The position numbers and the translations under genes are program-made. Positions 1 to 12,000 of a DNA stretch of 50,987 bases are shown in pieces (the stretch's first letter is position 1; each line of letters opens with the position of its first letter). Origin of the DNA: Nemertoderma westbladi (Eukaryota > Xenacoelomorpha > Nemertodermatida > Nemertodermatidae); assembly GCA_032718475.1 (NCBI GenBank), contig JAUCBJ010008559.1, positions 1 through 50,987 on the forward strand, written 5' to 3'. A model generated the notes under the pieces. The model worked only from the letters and a program-made list of their open reading frames with translations. It searched no databases and had not been told where the DNA came from.

Positions 1-1
1 A

Positions 2-2053
2 GAGAAGACATTGGAAAACAAGGTAAGTGAGAAACCCGTTTCTAGGAGAAGGGTAATACCAGTATGTTATACCGACGACGGTGAAAGCCAAACTTCTCAA
101 GGAGAGGACAGCGGGAAAGACACTGACAGATCTTATGTCAATAAAATGCCTAAAGATCAGGTAAGTAAATCCAAGTCTCGACCCAATGACAGAAGGGAAC
201 CGGTACAAAAAACCCCTCCTACGTCTCCTAAAAGAATTCAGGTGAGAAAGCCCGAGGAAAGAACAAGTGTGCACCACATAGCACAGGTTAAAGTAAGTAA
301 CATCAAGCCCAAATGTGTGCTGTGCGACGGGCCCCACCGTTTAAATGCGTGTGATAAATTCCTGAGGAAATCACTAAAGGATAGACGTGAAGTCATGTGG
401 GATAAGCGGTTGTGTTATAATTGCCTCAGACGAGGACACCAACGGCGAACCTGTAACTCCGACGCAAGGTGTGCAAAGTGCGGCGCAAAACATCATATCT
501 TGTTGCACACGGAATTCGAACGAAACAGCCCGAGTCAGGTAAGTGAGTCCGAACTACATGTCCAATTCAGTGATGTGAACGACACTGATCAATCTGAGAT
601 GGAAGGATTCTATACGGACGAGTTCTCCGACCAAAACGAATCCTGTTACCTAATAAACACCACCGCAGTGTATCGAGCACTCGTACATGAGAAAGACACA
701 GACAGCGACCTTACCTTAACTACTTCCGATCAACAACCATCTTGGAAAGCGCCAACTTCCAATATAGGAATCCGAGAATTTCCTGTAGTCCAGTTACGGG
801 TCCACGGACCTCAGAAGAGCTATATAGTGAACGCCCTCCTGGACTCCGGTAGCACAGGAACATTCATCGATAGGGAACTAGCCGAAGTCATCTTTGCTGG
901 ACAACCCAAGTTCCGAACCAAGCTAAACATGTCAGGGATCATGCAGGTTTGGAATTCTACTGTAGCTGCCGACTATTATATAGGTGAGTTGTCCACTCCA
1001 CAGGATAAACTAGGAGAATACAGTATAAGGTCAGTGAAAATGGTGGCTATAAAGAACTTCGCTACTACTCAAGCAGACCTTTATAATTGGGACGAGGATG
1101 AGAGCATCCAACATCTTAACATACCTCGATTCCAGACTGATTATCCTGGAGTGCAAATACTCATCGGCCAAAACGCGCATGAGGCGCTGGAGACATTAGA
1201 GAAACGACCTGCTCAACCGCAGCCACTACAGACCTATGCGGTAAGAACTAGAGTAGGTTGGTACCTTACTGGACCTTCCCGTAGAACGCTCAGGGAAAGA
1301 CTGCTTCAAGATCGCGTCTGCCAGGTGAGTGAATGGGAAGATGATACTAGTGAGGGAGACGACCCAACTGAGGGAACACCACACTCCTCAGATAATGACA
1401 ATCTTAGCTCCAATGTAGATCAATGGAGATATTGCCCCAAGAAGTTTAATCCAACGGACATCGCTTCCAGAGGAGCAACTCCTCAAGAACTGACAGATAC
1501 TATAGACCGGTTAGGTGAACCCGACTTCCTGAGTAAGGAGAATGAATGGCCTCCCCATCTTACTCCGACTGAGATTAGACCAGCCAAGGGAGCGGAGAAA
1601 GTCGAACCTGAAACCCGGACGGGTGGATCGGAGTTATTTGAACCCGGGATAGATCTGTCGGTATTACATGTTGCCAGGGACGACGCCGTGGATCTGAACC
1701 TCCCCACCGCGAGTGGATCCTTCATGAAGATCAGAGAGAGCGATTGGAGCTCTGGAACATCAGACGTCTCGCAGGGACTCTCACCTCTCCTGCAGAGAGC
1801 GACGGACCACTATAGCTCCTGGAATCGGCTTTGTGACGCCGTCATATACTTTGAGCGATGTTTCTATCGTCACTATTCCAGGACGAAGAGGAAACCTGGA
1901 ATTGTATTCAGGATGCAGCGACTCAATCACCCAGTCGGTCGTTTGTGTTTATCGGAAGGGAATGGAGGACTCTCCGGAAACTGTGGAAGGCAAGATTCTC
2001 TTCCCACGACCACCTCCCTAATCCTTCAAACATCTAGGGACTCCATAACATAG
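2..2053 (+). CDS. BEL/Pao-like retrotransposon pol relic (zinc knuckles, aspartic protease; RT missing), 5' partial
   Basis: The frame is open from the left edge, so the true start is outside the window; TTG at 11 is only the first alternative start codon. Residues are numbered from that TTG. A zinc knuckle of the C-x2-C-x4-H-x4-C type begins near residue 135 (CYNCLRRGHQRRTC), followed by a second Cys/His cluster. An aspartic-protease active site (LLDSGSTGTFI) lies near residue 278, followed by the conserved segment ending WYLTGP near residue 420, as in DUF1758-type BEL/Pao proteins. Next should come about 500 residues of reverse transcriptase and RNase H. Instead an acidic linker of about 60 residues leads to NPTDIASRG (about 479) and ENEWPPHL, the motif that normally follows RNase H. 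The tail HYSSWNRL resembles the pre-integrase segment, but integrase is absent. I infer an in-frame internal deletion derivative. Family assignment is from motifs, not a search. Confidence 0.8.
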   Translation, partial: EKTLENKVSEKPVSRRRVIPVCYTDDGESQTSQGEDSGKDTDRSYVNKMPKDQVSKSKSRPNDRREPVQKTPPTSPKRIQVRKPEERTSVHHIAQVKVSNIKPKCVLCDGPHRLNACDKFLRKSLKDRREVMWDKRLCYNCLRRGHQRRTCNSDARCAKCGAKHHILLHTEFERNSPSQVSESELHVQFSDVNDTDQSEMEGFYTDEFSDQNESCYLINTTAVYRALVHEKDTDSDLTLTTSDQQPSWKAPTSNIGIREFPVVQLRVHGPQKSYIVNALLDSGSTGTFIDRELAEVIFAGQPKFRTKLNMSGIMQVWNSTVAADYYIGELSTPQDKLGEYSIRSVKMVAIKNFATTQADLYNWDEDESIQHLNIPRFQTDYPGVQILIGQNAHEALETLEKRPAQPQPLQTYAVRTRVGWYLTGPSRRTLRERLLQDRVCQVSEWEDDTSEGDDPTEGTPHSSDNDNLSSNVDQWRYCPKKFNPTDIASRGATPQELTDTIDRLGEPDFLSKENEWPPHLTPTEIRPAKGAEKVEPETRTGGSELFEPGIDLSVLHVARDDAVDLNLPTASGSFMKIRESDWSSGTSDVSQGLSPLLQRATDHYSSWNRLCDAVIYFERCFYRHYSRTKRKPGIVFRMQRLNHPVGRLCLSEGNGGLSGNCGRQDSLPTTTSLILQTSRDSIT

Positions 2054-3526
2054 CAACATATGGAGTGGGTGTGTGACTCTATTATTTTATATTATATTAT
2101 TATTTTTATATTTATGTATGTATTACTATGTAATTTTATTATAATCGTTTTATTTAATTTAGTAGAATATTATTTAGCGATTATTTTGTAGAATAGTGCA
2201 ATATATTCGTGTTTATTACGTACGTAATTACTTATATTATATTTAGTGCGACGGCGAGAAATAATTATTTTTCTCTTTCCTTACTGTCCGTATTATATTA
2301 TAAATACGTAACTACAGTAAGATGAAATGTCTGTACTTATTAAAGTACAATAAAGCCACTACTATATTTAAGTATTATTGGTAGGCAGAGTATTAGGAAT
2401 GCAAAGTTCAGATCCTCGTGTCTCGGCTAAACCAAGCTCTGGGTAGACCTTGGAAACGACTTGCCTCTTCACACTGACATTGCTTCGTGCGATATTGCTC
2501 TCATACCGTATATTAAATAATACATATAGTAGCGTGATGTCCCTTTAACAGTAGCGTATAACGCAAAATAAATCTGTTAAACCCTTTGACCATCTGTAAT
2601 TCTAGTCGATTAAGATATCGTGGCACCCACCGATATACTTGAAAGACAAATTCTAGAATCAGTGGTTAACGTCCCCAGACAAGTTCTGGAATAAATCGGT
2701 GCCCATCTCAAATATTAATTAGTTAATATTTACAAATCAAATAAGTCAAGATCTGTAAAATCCAGATCCTTCAACAATTCTAGTCAATTAAGATATCGTA
2801 GCATTTACCGATATTCTTAAAGAGACAATTTATTAGAATTAAGGATCTTGTGTCCCTAGACATGTTCTAGAATCAAAATATGTCCATTTAATTATCAATT
2901 AATAAAATTTCAGGGAATAAATTTAAATTCATGCCTTTTAATGAATTTAATAAATTGCCATTTTACGCAATTTATAAAGTTCCCAAAATTCCATTAATTA
3001 ATAGATCAAGGGAGCGGAGATTTATCTTATCATGCGTATGAGTGTGTGAAAGTCTCCCAAACATAGTTAATAGCCGATAAAATTCTTAAAGTCATGTATA
3101 AACAGGACATTGACTATTAAAGAATTACTATTAAATAACATCCCAGATCTGTATGCATTGGAATCACCCTAATTCTACCGCTAGCTTTGCATAATGTCAC
3201 CATAGCAACAACCACGCTAGAATTAGAATTGAGTTAAAAGAAAAATAGAAAGCTTGTCCCATTGAATAGCATAGGGAATAAATAGCGCACTGATAGTATC
3301 CAAGGATACATAATAATACAGTGACATTCTGGAAGGCATTGACTAACGGACAAGTGACCCGAGTGTGTGTAATTTGTGACAAGTTGTGTGTGGTATTTGT
3401 GAGTTTATAGGTGAATGTTACTGCTAAGGTGTGTTTACAGTAGCTAGTCGCAATCGTAAAAGTAACCTAACTCTCCAAGGAACCTGAAGTACATCTAAGC
3501 CTTTGGGACGGACAGTTGAGTGACTT
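2054..3526. other. AT-rich non-coding stretch, possible LTR/leader sequence
   Basis: No convincing coding frame is visible. The stretch follows the pol relic directly and precedes gag-like coding fragments, the position expected of an LTR plus leader shared by two adjacent or nested retroelements. Poly(A)-type AATAAA signals occur near 2350 and 2568. I could not define LTR termini or a primer binding site, so the LTR reading is only inference. Confidence 0.3.
2597..2876 (+). repeat. Diverged direct duplication, about 95 bp, two copies
   Basis: The copy at about 2597-2693 (starting AATTCTAGTCGATTAAGATA) is repeated at about 2776-2876 (starting AATTCTAGTCAATTAAGATA) with scattered substitutions and small indels. 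The offset is about 179 bp. No function is evident. Confidence 0.75.
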
Positions 3527-4905
3527 GTGCCGGTTGTCGTTGTCGTTGTGCGGCTACGTCGTTGGCGAAAGTACAGCGGCTACGACACATCGGCGCTGAG
3601 GATCTCGTACTGTCCGGGGTTGATTGGGGTAGGCAGTGACGCCCGCTCGCCTAAATATAAACTCATTATAATATGGATAAACTCATGTATGGCAGATGTG
3701 ACGGAGTTGATAGAAGATGGTCTTGTCATTCTATCGATTTACACAATACGGACTATGTCGACTATATATCCTGCCCAGCGGAGTCGGAACCATAAACGGA
3801 AATTCGAATGCGAAAATTCTATTCGAAATCGACTCGAAAGAAAAGACACTTAAGAAACAAATGGACGCGGTAACTCCAACGTATATTTGGAATTCTTGAT
3901 AGAAGCATTGTAACAACAAATAAATATCACCCGCGTTTACCCTACCAGACGTGCGTCTTTGGTATTATTACGATAAATGCCCTAGACCCAACTAATAAAC
4001 GGAAAGACATAAACATCCACGTAAACCGAAACTTGTTGACGTATCACCTATGCTTACTCGACTCGAACGATCCTGGAGTAAACCTACGATCAGAGTCCCG
4101 GAATACTCGGTCAAACCTCCTCATTCCTTAGTTGGACCTCAGACCTGCGATCTTGATGGTGTCGCGGATCCTCGCGGACTGTATTCACTGTTCAAAGATC
4201 TAGTGCTACCCTAACAATTAATCGGTAACACTCCGACAGTGATTTCTAGCTAGCCGCCCATCTTACCTAGCCGGATTGTGACGCGGACACCTAATATCAC
4301 TATCCAACCGTATGGTCGTCCACGTTTAACGCGATACAACCCCTCATCAAGGGGAAGGAGAGCGTTGTACGAAACGAGTTAAACGCTATTTTATAAAGAT
4401 CAAAAAGGAAACCTGCGTTTGTTCAGATAAACGTAAGTTATAACAGTGAGTCCAATCGATACACGAATTGGCCTTATCTCAATTCGATTGGGAAATCCAG
4501 AATCTCTGAGAAGTTATCGAACTTGGACGATCCTATTCTCTGCGAGAGTTTTTGGATGAACGTATCCAGCTACGAGCGGAGGAAAATCAGCTCGAGGAGA
4601 AGCATATCGAAACGGCAGATACCTCGACCACAATCCTACACCTTCTGATGCAATCATATTGTACCCTTCACCCAGGAGTTATGGCCCTCCTAGTAAAGTG
4701 GCTTCCCCCAAAGAGAAAAAGACTCTTGCTAGCCTCAAAAAACTGCGTAAACGCCGTCTGCGTAAGAAAGACTAACTGTTTAGAGTATCTTTATGTTTTA
4801 GAAACTGTGATTTTTATATTTTATAGACTGAAAATCCCATTTTCTGGGAGCGGTGTAAAAGCTTTTACTGAATTGTCCGGTTATTTTTCCTTATTTTTCC
4901 CGTAA
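3527..4905 (+). pseudogene. Fragmented coding-like region, possibly a decayed gag
   Basis: Several short frames look coding but do not join. One runs 3988-4214 (no stop from ACG at 3988, internal ATG at 4050, stop 4212-4214) and contains LERSWSKPTIRVPEYSVKPP. A second, around 4266-4380, includes NITIQPYGRPRLTRYNPSS. A third, at 4510-4905, has a Glu-rich, coiled-coil-like segment (REFLDERIQLRAEENQLEEK). A fourth, at 4560-4775, overlaps it and ends in a very basic tail (LKKLRKRRLRKKD). The order (variable N-part, charged coil, basic tail) would suit a retrotransposon gag, as would its place after a pol relic. I do not recognise a family, and a decayed cellular gene is possible. Confidence 0.3.
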
Positions 4906-5142
4906 AGTACTCTGTAGTTGGTTTACCAGGCATAAAAAGGCCGTGTCCTTGCTGTACTGGTGTTTTAGCGGACATAAGAGCTATTTCTTCTGTATTTGTA
5001 CTTTAGAGGACATAATCCGTAATTCCGTGACGTAAAAGCTCGATACTCTTGAAAACAGTGTCGCTACCATGACGACGGCTAGCAGCTGATATTGCCACGT
5101 CGACGTTTCTTTGTTTCTCTGTTCTCTCGTTGTTCATGTTGA

Positions 5143-5205
5143 CCAATCAGAGCGTTTGTGATCTCTGTGTTGGAGGTATATACAGAAACTCAGTAGTTCA
5201 GTGTT
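5143..5205 (+). promoter_or_regulatory. Candidate RNA polymerase II promoter (CCAAT, TATA, initiator)
   Basis: A CCAAT box (5143-5147, GACCAATCAG) is followed by a TATA box (TATATA, 5177-5182) and CAGT-type initiator candidates at 5191-5205, at a normal spacing of about 25 bases. It lies in an AT-rich block after the gag-like relic, so an LTR promoter is the likeliest source. A promoter for the downstream Rab gene is the alternative. Only sequence motifs support this. Confidence 0.4.
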
Positions 5206-6081
5206 ATGTTTTTGTCCAGAGCCTAAGAACCGGCTTTGGCACCTCCGTGTTTTAGTTTTTAGTCTTACACTAGTAGGTTTAATTATAAAGGGCATATATC
5301 CTTTAACGCACCTACCTGACTCATGGAATCACTGCATACTGATGACTGATGTCTGCATACTGCAGTACTGCATACACTGCATACTGTGTAACATTGTGCA
5401 TACTTTTATATTGTTATACTGCTATTTACCGTCAGTTCTTCATAATATGGTTGATGAATAATTATATTTGGAATAACGATAAACAACCCCGAAACCCAAT
5501 ATTCTTGATATACCGAAGGTAAGAGAGAAGGGTTACAGATAAACGATTGTGACTTATGTTAAAGTGGTTTGAAGTGAATCTAATGTTATTTGATAGACCC
5601 TACATGAGTCAGTCTGTGTTCCTTTTATATGTGACTAAAATCAGTGAAGATTGGCAGATTAGTGTGCAGTATTGTGCAGCATTGTGTATGAGTGAGTCTG
5701 TTAAAGAAGCATTCCTAAAGAATGCGCCATATATGTGAATTATAATTAAGCCATATCGTTGTGAGTAGTTTAAGTCATAACTCTGTTTATATAGATAAAG
5801 CGCCACGTTCTAAAGGAACTGTTAATATTCCCGAAGGTGAATAATATTGTCAGAGATTATATAATACTGTCAGTCGAATAATACATTAGGCTTACATAGC
5901 AATAAAATTAAACCGTCGAACCCAATCTCCCGGGAATATCCAGCGGGTGAATGGTCGCGCACGGATTGGTTTCGACTAGTGTAGTGAATCTAATACTTGT
6001 CATAGACTAAAAACTGATTTAATATCTAGAAGACATCTTAATTTGGTGGGTTAAACTGCCAAAGGTCTGAAAGCGCGAACA
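5206..6081. other. Non-coding spacer before the 45-bp satellite
   Basis: I see no gene. The stretch is AT-rich with short spurious frames. CCGAAGGT occurs twice (near 5514 and 5833), and a GC-richer patch lies at 5910-5970. Confidence 0.5.
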
Positions 6082-9000
6082 AAGCCATACAATATGCCAA
6101 GTCCTCAGGTGGGCCTACACAAGTAGAAGCTAGACATTATGCCAAGTCCTCAGGTGGGCCTACACAAGAATAAGCTAGACATTATGCCAAGTCCTCAGGT
6201 GGGCCTACACAAGTAGAAGCCAGACATTATCCCAAGTCCTCAGGTGGACCTACACAAGTAGAAGCTAGATATTATGCCAAGTCCTCAGGTGGGCGTACAC
6301 AAGTAGAAGCCAGACATTATGCCAAGTCCTCAGGTGGGCCTACACAAGTAGAAGCTAGACATTATGCCAAGTCCTCAGGTGGGCGTACACAAGTAGAAGC
6401 TAGACATTATGCTAAGTCCTCAGGTAGGCCTACACAAGTAGAAGCCAGATATTATGCCAAGTCCTCAGGTGGGCCTACACAAGTAGAAGCTATACATTAT
6501 GCCAAGTCCTCAGGTGGGCCTACACAAGTAGAAGCTAGACATTATGCCAAGTCCTCAGGTGGGCGTACACAAGTAGAAGCTAGATATTATGCCAAGTCCT
6601 CAGGTGGGCCTACACAAGTAGAAGCTAGACATTATGCCAAGTCCTCAGGTGGGCCTACACAAGTAGAAGCTAGACATTATGCCAAGTCCTCAGGTGGGCG
6701 TACACAAGTAGAAGCTAGACATTATGCCAAGTCCTCAGGTAGGCCTACACAAGTAGAAGCCAGATATTATGCCAAGTCCTCAGGTGGGCCTACATAAGTA
6801 TAAGCCATACATTATGCCAAGTCCTCAGGTGGGCCTACACAAGTAGAAGCTAGACATTATGCCAAGTCCTCAGGTGGGCCTACACAAAGAAGCCATACAT
6901 TATGTCAAGTCCTCAGGTGGGCCTACACAAGTAGAAGCTAAACATTATCCCAAGTCCTCAGGTGGACGTACACAAGAAGAAGCTAGACATTATACCAAGT
7001 CCTCAGGTGGACCTAGACAAGTAGAAGCTAGACATTATGCCAAGTCCTCAGGTGGACCTAGACAAGTAGAAGCCAGACATTCTTCCAAGTCCTCAGGTGG
7101 GCCTACACAAGTAGAAGCCAGACATTATTCCAAGTCCTCAGGTGGGCCTACACAAGTAGAAGCCAGACATTATGCCAAGTCCTCAGGTGGGCCTACAGAA
7201 AGGAGCCATACATTATGCCAAGTCATCAGGTGGGCCTACACAAGTAGAAGCCAGACATTATGCAAAGTCCTCAGGTGGGCCTACACAAGTAGAAGCCAGA
7301 CATTATGCCAAGTCCACAGGTGGGCCTACACAAGTAGAAGGCAGACATTATGCCAAGTGCTAAGGTGGGCCTACACAAATAGAAGCCAGACATTATCCCA
7401 AGTCCTCAGGTGGACCTACACAAGTAGAAGCTAGACATTATGCCAAGTCCTCAGGTGGACCTAGACAAGTAGAAGCTAGACATTATGCCAAGTCCTCAGG
7501 TGGACCTAGACAAGTAGAAGCTAGACATTATGCCAAGTCCTCAGGTAGGCCTACACAAGTAGAAGCCAGATATTATGCCAAGTCCTCAGGTGGGCCTACA
7601 TAAGTATAAGCCATACATTATGCCAAGTCCTCAGGTGGGCCTACACAAGTAGAAGCTAGACATTATGCCAAGTCCTCAGGTGGGCCTACACAAAGAAGCC
7701 ATACATTATGTCAAGTCCTCAGGTGGGCCTACACAAGTAGAAGCTAAACATTATCCCAAGTCCTCAGGTGGACGTACACAAGAAGAAGCTAGACATTATA
7801 CCAAGTCCTGAGGTGGACCTAGACAAGTAGAAGCTAGACATTATGCCAAGTCCTCAGGTGGACCTAGACAAGTAGAAGCTAGACATTATGCCAAGTCCTC
7901 AGGTAGGCCTACACAAGTAGAAGCCAGACATTATGCCAATTCCTCAGGTGGGCCTACACAAGTAGAAGCCAGACATTATGCCAAGTCCTCAGATGGGCCT
8001 ACACAAGTAGAAGCCATACATTATGCCAAGTCCTCAGGTAGGCCAACACAAGTAGAAGCCAGACATTATGCCAAGTCCTCAGGTGGGCCTACACCAGTAG
8101 AAGCCAGACATTATGCCAAGTCCTCAGGTGGGCCTACACAAGTAGAAGCCAGACATTATGCCAAGTCCTCAGGTGGGCCTACACAACTAGAAGCCAAACA
8201 TTATGCCAAGTCCTCAGGTGGGCCTACACAAAGAAGCCAGACATTATGTCAAGTCCTCAGGTGGGCCTGCACAAGTAGAAGCTAAACATTATCCCAAGTC
8301 CTCAGGTGGACCTACACAAGTAGAAGCTAGACATTATGACAGGTCCTCAGGTGGACCTAGACAAGTAGAAGCTAGACATTATGCCAAGTCCTCAGGTGGA
8401 CCTAGACAAGTAGAAGCTAGACATTATGCCAAGTCCTCAGGTAGGCCTACACAAGTAGAAGCCAGACATTATGCCAAGTCCTCAGGTGGGCCTACACAAG
8501 TAGAAGCCAGACATTATGCCAAGTCCTCAGGTGGGCCTACAGAAAGGAGCCATACATTATGCCAAGTCATCAGGTGGGCCTACACAAGTAGAAGCCAGAC
8601 ATTATGCCAAGTCCTCAGGTGGGCCTACACAAGTAGAAGCTAGACATTATGTCAGGTCCTCAGGTGGACCTAGACAAGTAGAAGCTAGACATTATGCCAA
8701 GTCCTCAGGTGGACCTAGACAAGTAGAAGCTAGACATTATGCCAAGTCCTCAGGTAGGCCTACACAAGTAGAAGCCAGACATTATGCCAAGTCCTCAGGT
8801 GGGCCTACACAAGTAGAAGCCAGACATTATGCCAAGTCCTCAGATGGGCCTACACAAGTAGAAGCCATACATTATGCCAAGTCCTTAGGTAGGCCTACAC
8901 AAGTAGAAGCTAGACATTATGCCAAGTCCTCAGGTAGGCCTACACAAGTAGAAGCTAGACATTATGCCAAGTCCTCAGGTGGACCTAGACAAGTAGAAGC

Positions 9001-12000
9001 TAGACATTATGCCAAGTCCTCAGGTAGGCCTACACAAGTAGAAGCCAGACATTATGCCAAGTCCTCAGGTAGGCCTACACAAGTAGAAGCCAGACATTAT
9101 GCCAAGTCCTCAGATGGGCCTACACAAGTAGAAGCCATACATTATGCCAAGTCCTCAGGTAGGCCTACACAAGTAGAAGCTAGACATTATGCCAAGTCCT
9201 CAGGTAGGCCTACACAAGTAGAAGCTAGACATTATGCCAAGTCCTCAGGTAGGCCTACACGAGTAGAAGCCATACATTATGCCAAGTCCTCAGGTAGGCC
9301 TACACAAGTAGAAGCTAGACATTATGCCAAGTCCTCAGGTAGGCCTAAACAAGTAGAAGCCAGACATTATGCCAAGTCCTCAGGTGGGTCTACACAAGTA
9401 GAAGCCAGACAGTATGCCAAGTCCTCAGGTGGGCCTACACAAGTAGAAGCCAGACATTATGCCAAGTCCTCAGGTAGGCCTATACAAGTAGAAGCCAGAC
9501 ATTATGCCAAGTCCTCAGGTAGGCCTACACAAGTAGAAGCTAGACATTATGCCAAGTCCTCAGGTAGGCCTACACAAGTAGAAGCTAGACATTATGCCAA
9601 GTCGTCAGGTAGGCCTACACAAGTGAAGCCATACAGTATGCCAAGTCCTCAGGTAGGCCTACACAAGTAGAAGCCAGATATTATGCCAAGTCCTCAGGTG
9701 GGCCTACATAAGTATAACCCATACATTATGCCAAGTCCTCAGGTGGGCCTACACAAGTAGAAGCTAGACATTATGCCAAGTCCTCAGGTGGGCCTACACA
9801 AAGAAGCCATACATTATGTCAAGTTTTCAGGTGGGCCTACACAAGTAGAAGCTAAACATTATCCCAAGTCCTCAGGTGGACGTACACAAGAAGAAGCTAG
9901 ACATTATACCAAGTCCTCAGGTGGACCTAGACAAGTAGAAGCTAGACATTATGCCAAGTCCTCAGGTGGGCCTACACAAGTAGAAGCCAGACATTATGCC
10001 AAGTCCTCAGGTGGGTCTACACAAGTAGAAGCCAGACATTATGCCAAGTCCTCAGGTGGGACTACACAAGTAGAAGCCAGACATTATGCCAAGTCCTCAG
10101 GTGTTCCTACGCAAAGAAGCCATACATTATGCCAAGTCTTCAGGTGGGCCTACACAAGTAGAAGCTAGACATTATGCCAAGTCCTCAGGTGGGCCTACAC
10201 AAGAAGAAGCTAGACATTATGCCAAGTCCTCAGGTGGACCTACACAAATAGAAGCTAGACATTATGCCAAGTCCTCGGGTTGGCCTACACAAGTAGAATC
10301 TAGACATTATGCCAAGTCCTCAGGTGGGCCTACACAAAGAAGCCATACATTATCCCAAGTCCTCAGGTGGGCCTACACAAGTAGAAACTAGACATTATGC
10401 CAAGTCCTCAGGTGGGCCTACACAAGAAGAAGCTAGACATTATGCCAAGTCCTCAGGTGGACCTAGACAAGTAGAAGCTAGACATTATGCCAAGTCCTCA
10501 GGTGGACCTAGATAAGTAGAAGCTAGACATTATGCCAAGTCCTCAGGTGGGCCTACACAAGTAGAAGCTAGACATTATGCCAAGTCCTCAGGTGGGCGTA
10601 CACAAGTAGAAGCTAGATATTATGCCAAGTCCTCAGGTGGGCCTACACAAGTAGAAGCTAGACATTATGCCAAGTCCTCAGGTGGGCCTACACAAGTAGA
10701 AGCTAGACATTATGCCAAGTCCTCAGGTGGGCGTACACAAGTAGAAGCCAGACATTATGCCAAGTCCTCAGGTGGGCCTACACAAGTAGAAGCCAGACAT
10801 TATGCCAAGTCCTCAGGTGGGCCTACACAAGTAGAAGCCCGACATTATGCCAAGTCCTCAGGTGGGCCTACACAAGTAGAAGCCAGACATTACGCCAAGT
10901 CCTCAGGTGGGCGTACACAAGTAGAAGCCAGACATTATGCCAAGTCCTCAGGTGGGCCTACACAAGTAGAATCTAGACATTATGCCAAGTCCTCAGGTGG
11001 GCCTACACAAAGAAGCCATACATTATCCCAAGTCCTCAGGTGGGCCTACACAAGTAGAAACTAGACATTATGCCAAGTCCTCAGGTGAGCCTACACAAGA
11101 AGAAGCTAGACATTATGCCAAGTCCTCAGGTGGGCCTACACAAGTAGAAGCCAGACATTATGCCAAGTCCTCAGGTGGACCTAGACAAGTAGAAGCTAGA
11201 CATTATGCCAAGTCCTCAGGTGGACCTAGATAAGTAGAAGCTAGACATTATGCCAAGTCCTCAGGTGGGCCTACACAAGTAGAAGCCAGACATTATGCCA
11301 AGTCCTCAGGTGGGCCTACACAAGTAGAAGCCAGACATTATGCCAAGTCCTCAGGTGGGCCTACAGAAAGGAGCCATACATTATGCCAAGTCATCAGGTG
11401 GGCCTACACAAGTAGAAGCCAGACATTATGCCAAGTCCTCAGGTGGGCCTACACAAGTAGAAGCTAGACATTATGTCAGGTCCTCAGGTGGACCTAGACA
11501 TGTAGAAGCTAGACATTATGCCAAGTCCTCAGGTGGACCTAGACAAGTAGAAGCTAGACATTATGCCAAGTCCTCAGGTAGGCCTACACAAGTAGAAGCC
11601 AGACATTATGCCAAGTCCTCAGGTGGGCCTACACAAGTAGAAGCCAGACATTATGCCAAGTCCTCAGATGGGCCTACACAAGTAGAAGCCATACATTATG
11701 CCAAGTCCTCAGGTAGGCCTACACAAGTAGAAGCTAGACATTATGCCAAGTCCTCAGGTAGGCCTACACAAGTAGAAGCTAGACATTATGCCAAGTCCTC
11801 AGGTGGACCTAGACAAGTAGAAGCTAGACATTATGCCAAGTCCTCAGGTAGGCCTACACAAGTAGAAGCCAGACATTATGCCAAGTCCTCAGGTGGGTCT
11901 ACACAAGTAGAAGCCAGACAGTATGCCAAGTCCTCAGGTGGGCCTACACAAGTAGAAGCCAGACATTATGCCAAGTCCTCAGGTAGGCCTATACAAGTAG

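Noticed and set aside
8516-9670. 384-codon frame in the 45-bp array as a repetitive protein gene
   Set aside because: The period is a multiple of three, so one frame stays open. Stops appear at random in other blocks, and there are no splice or promoter signals tied to it.
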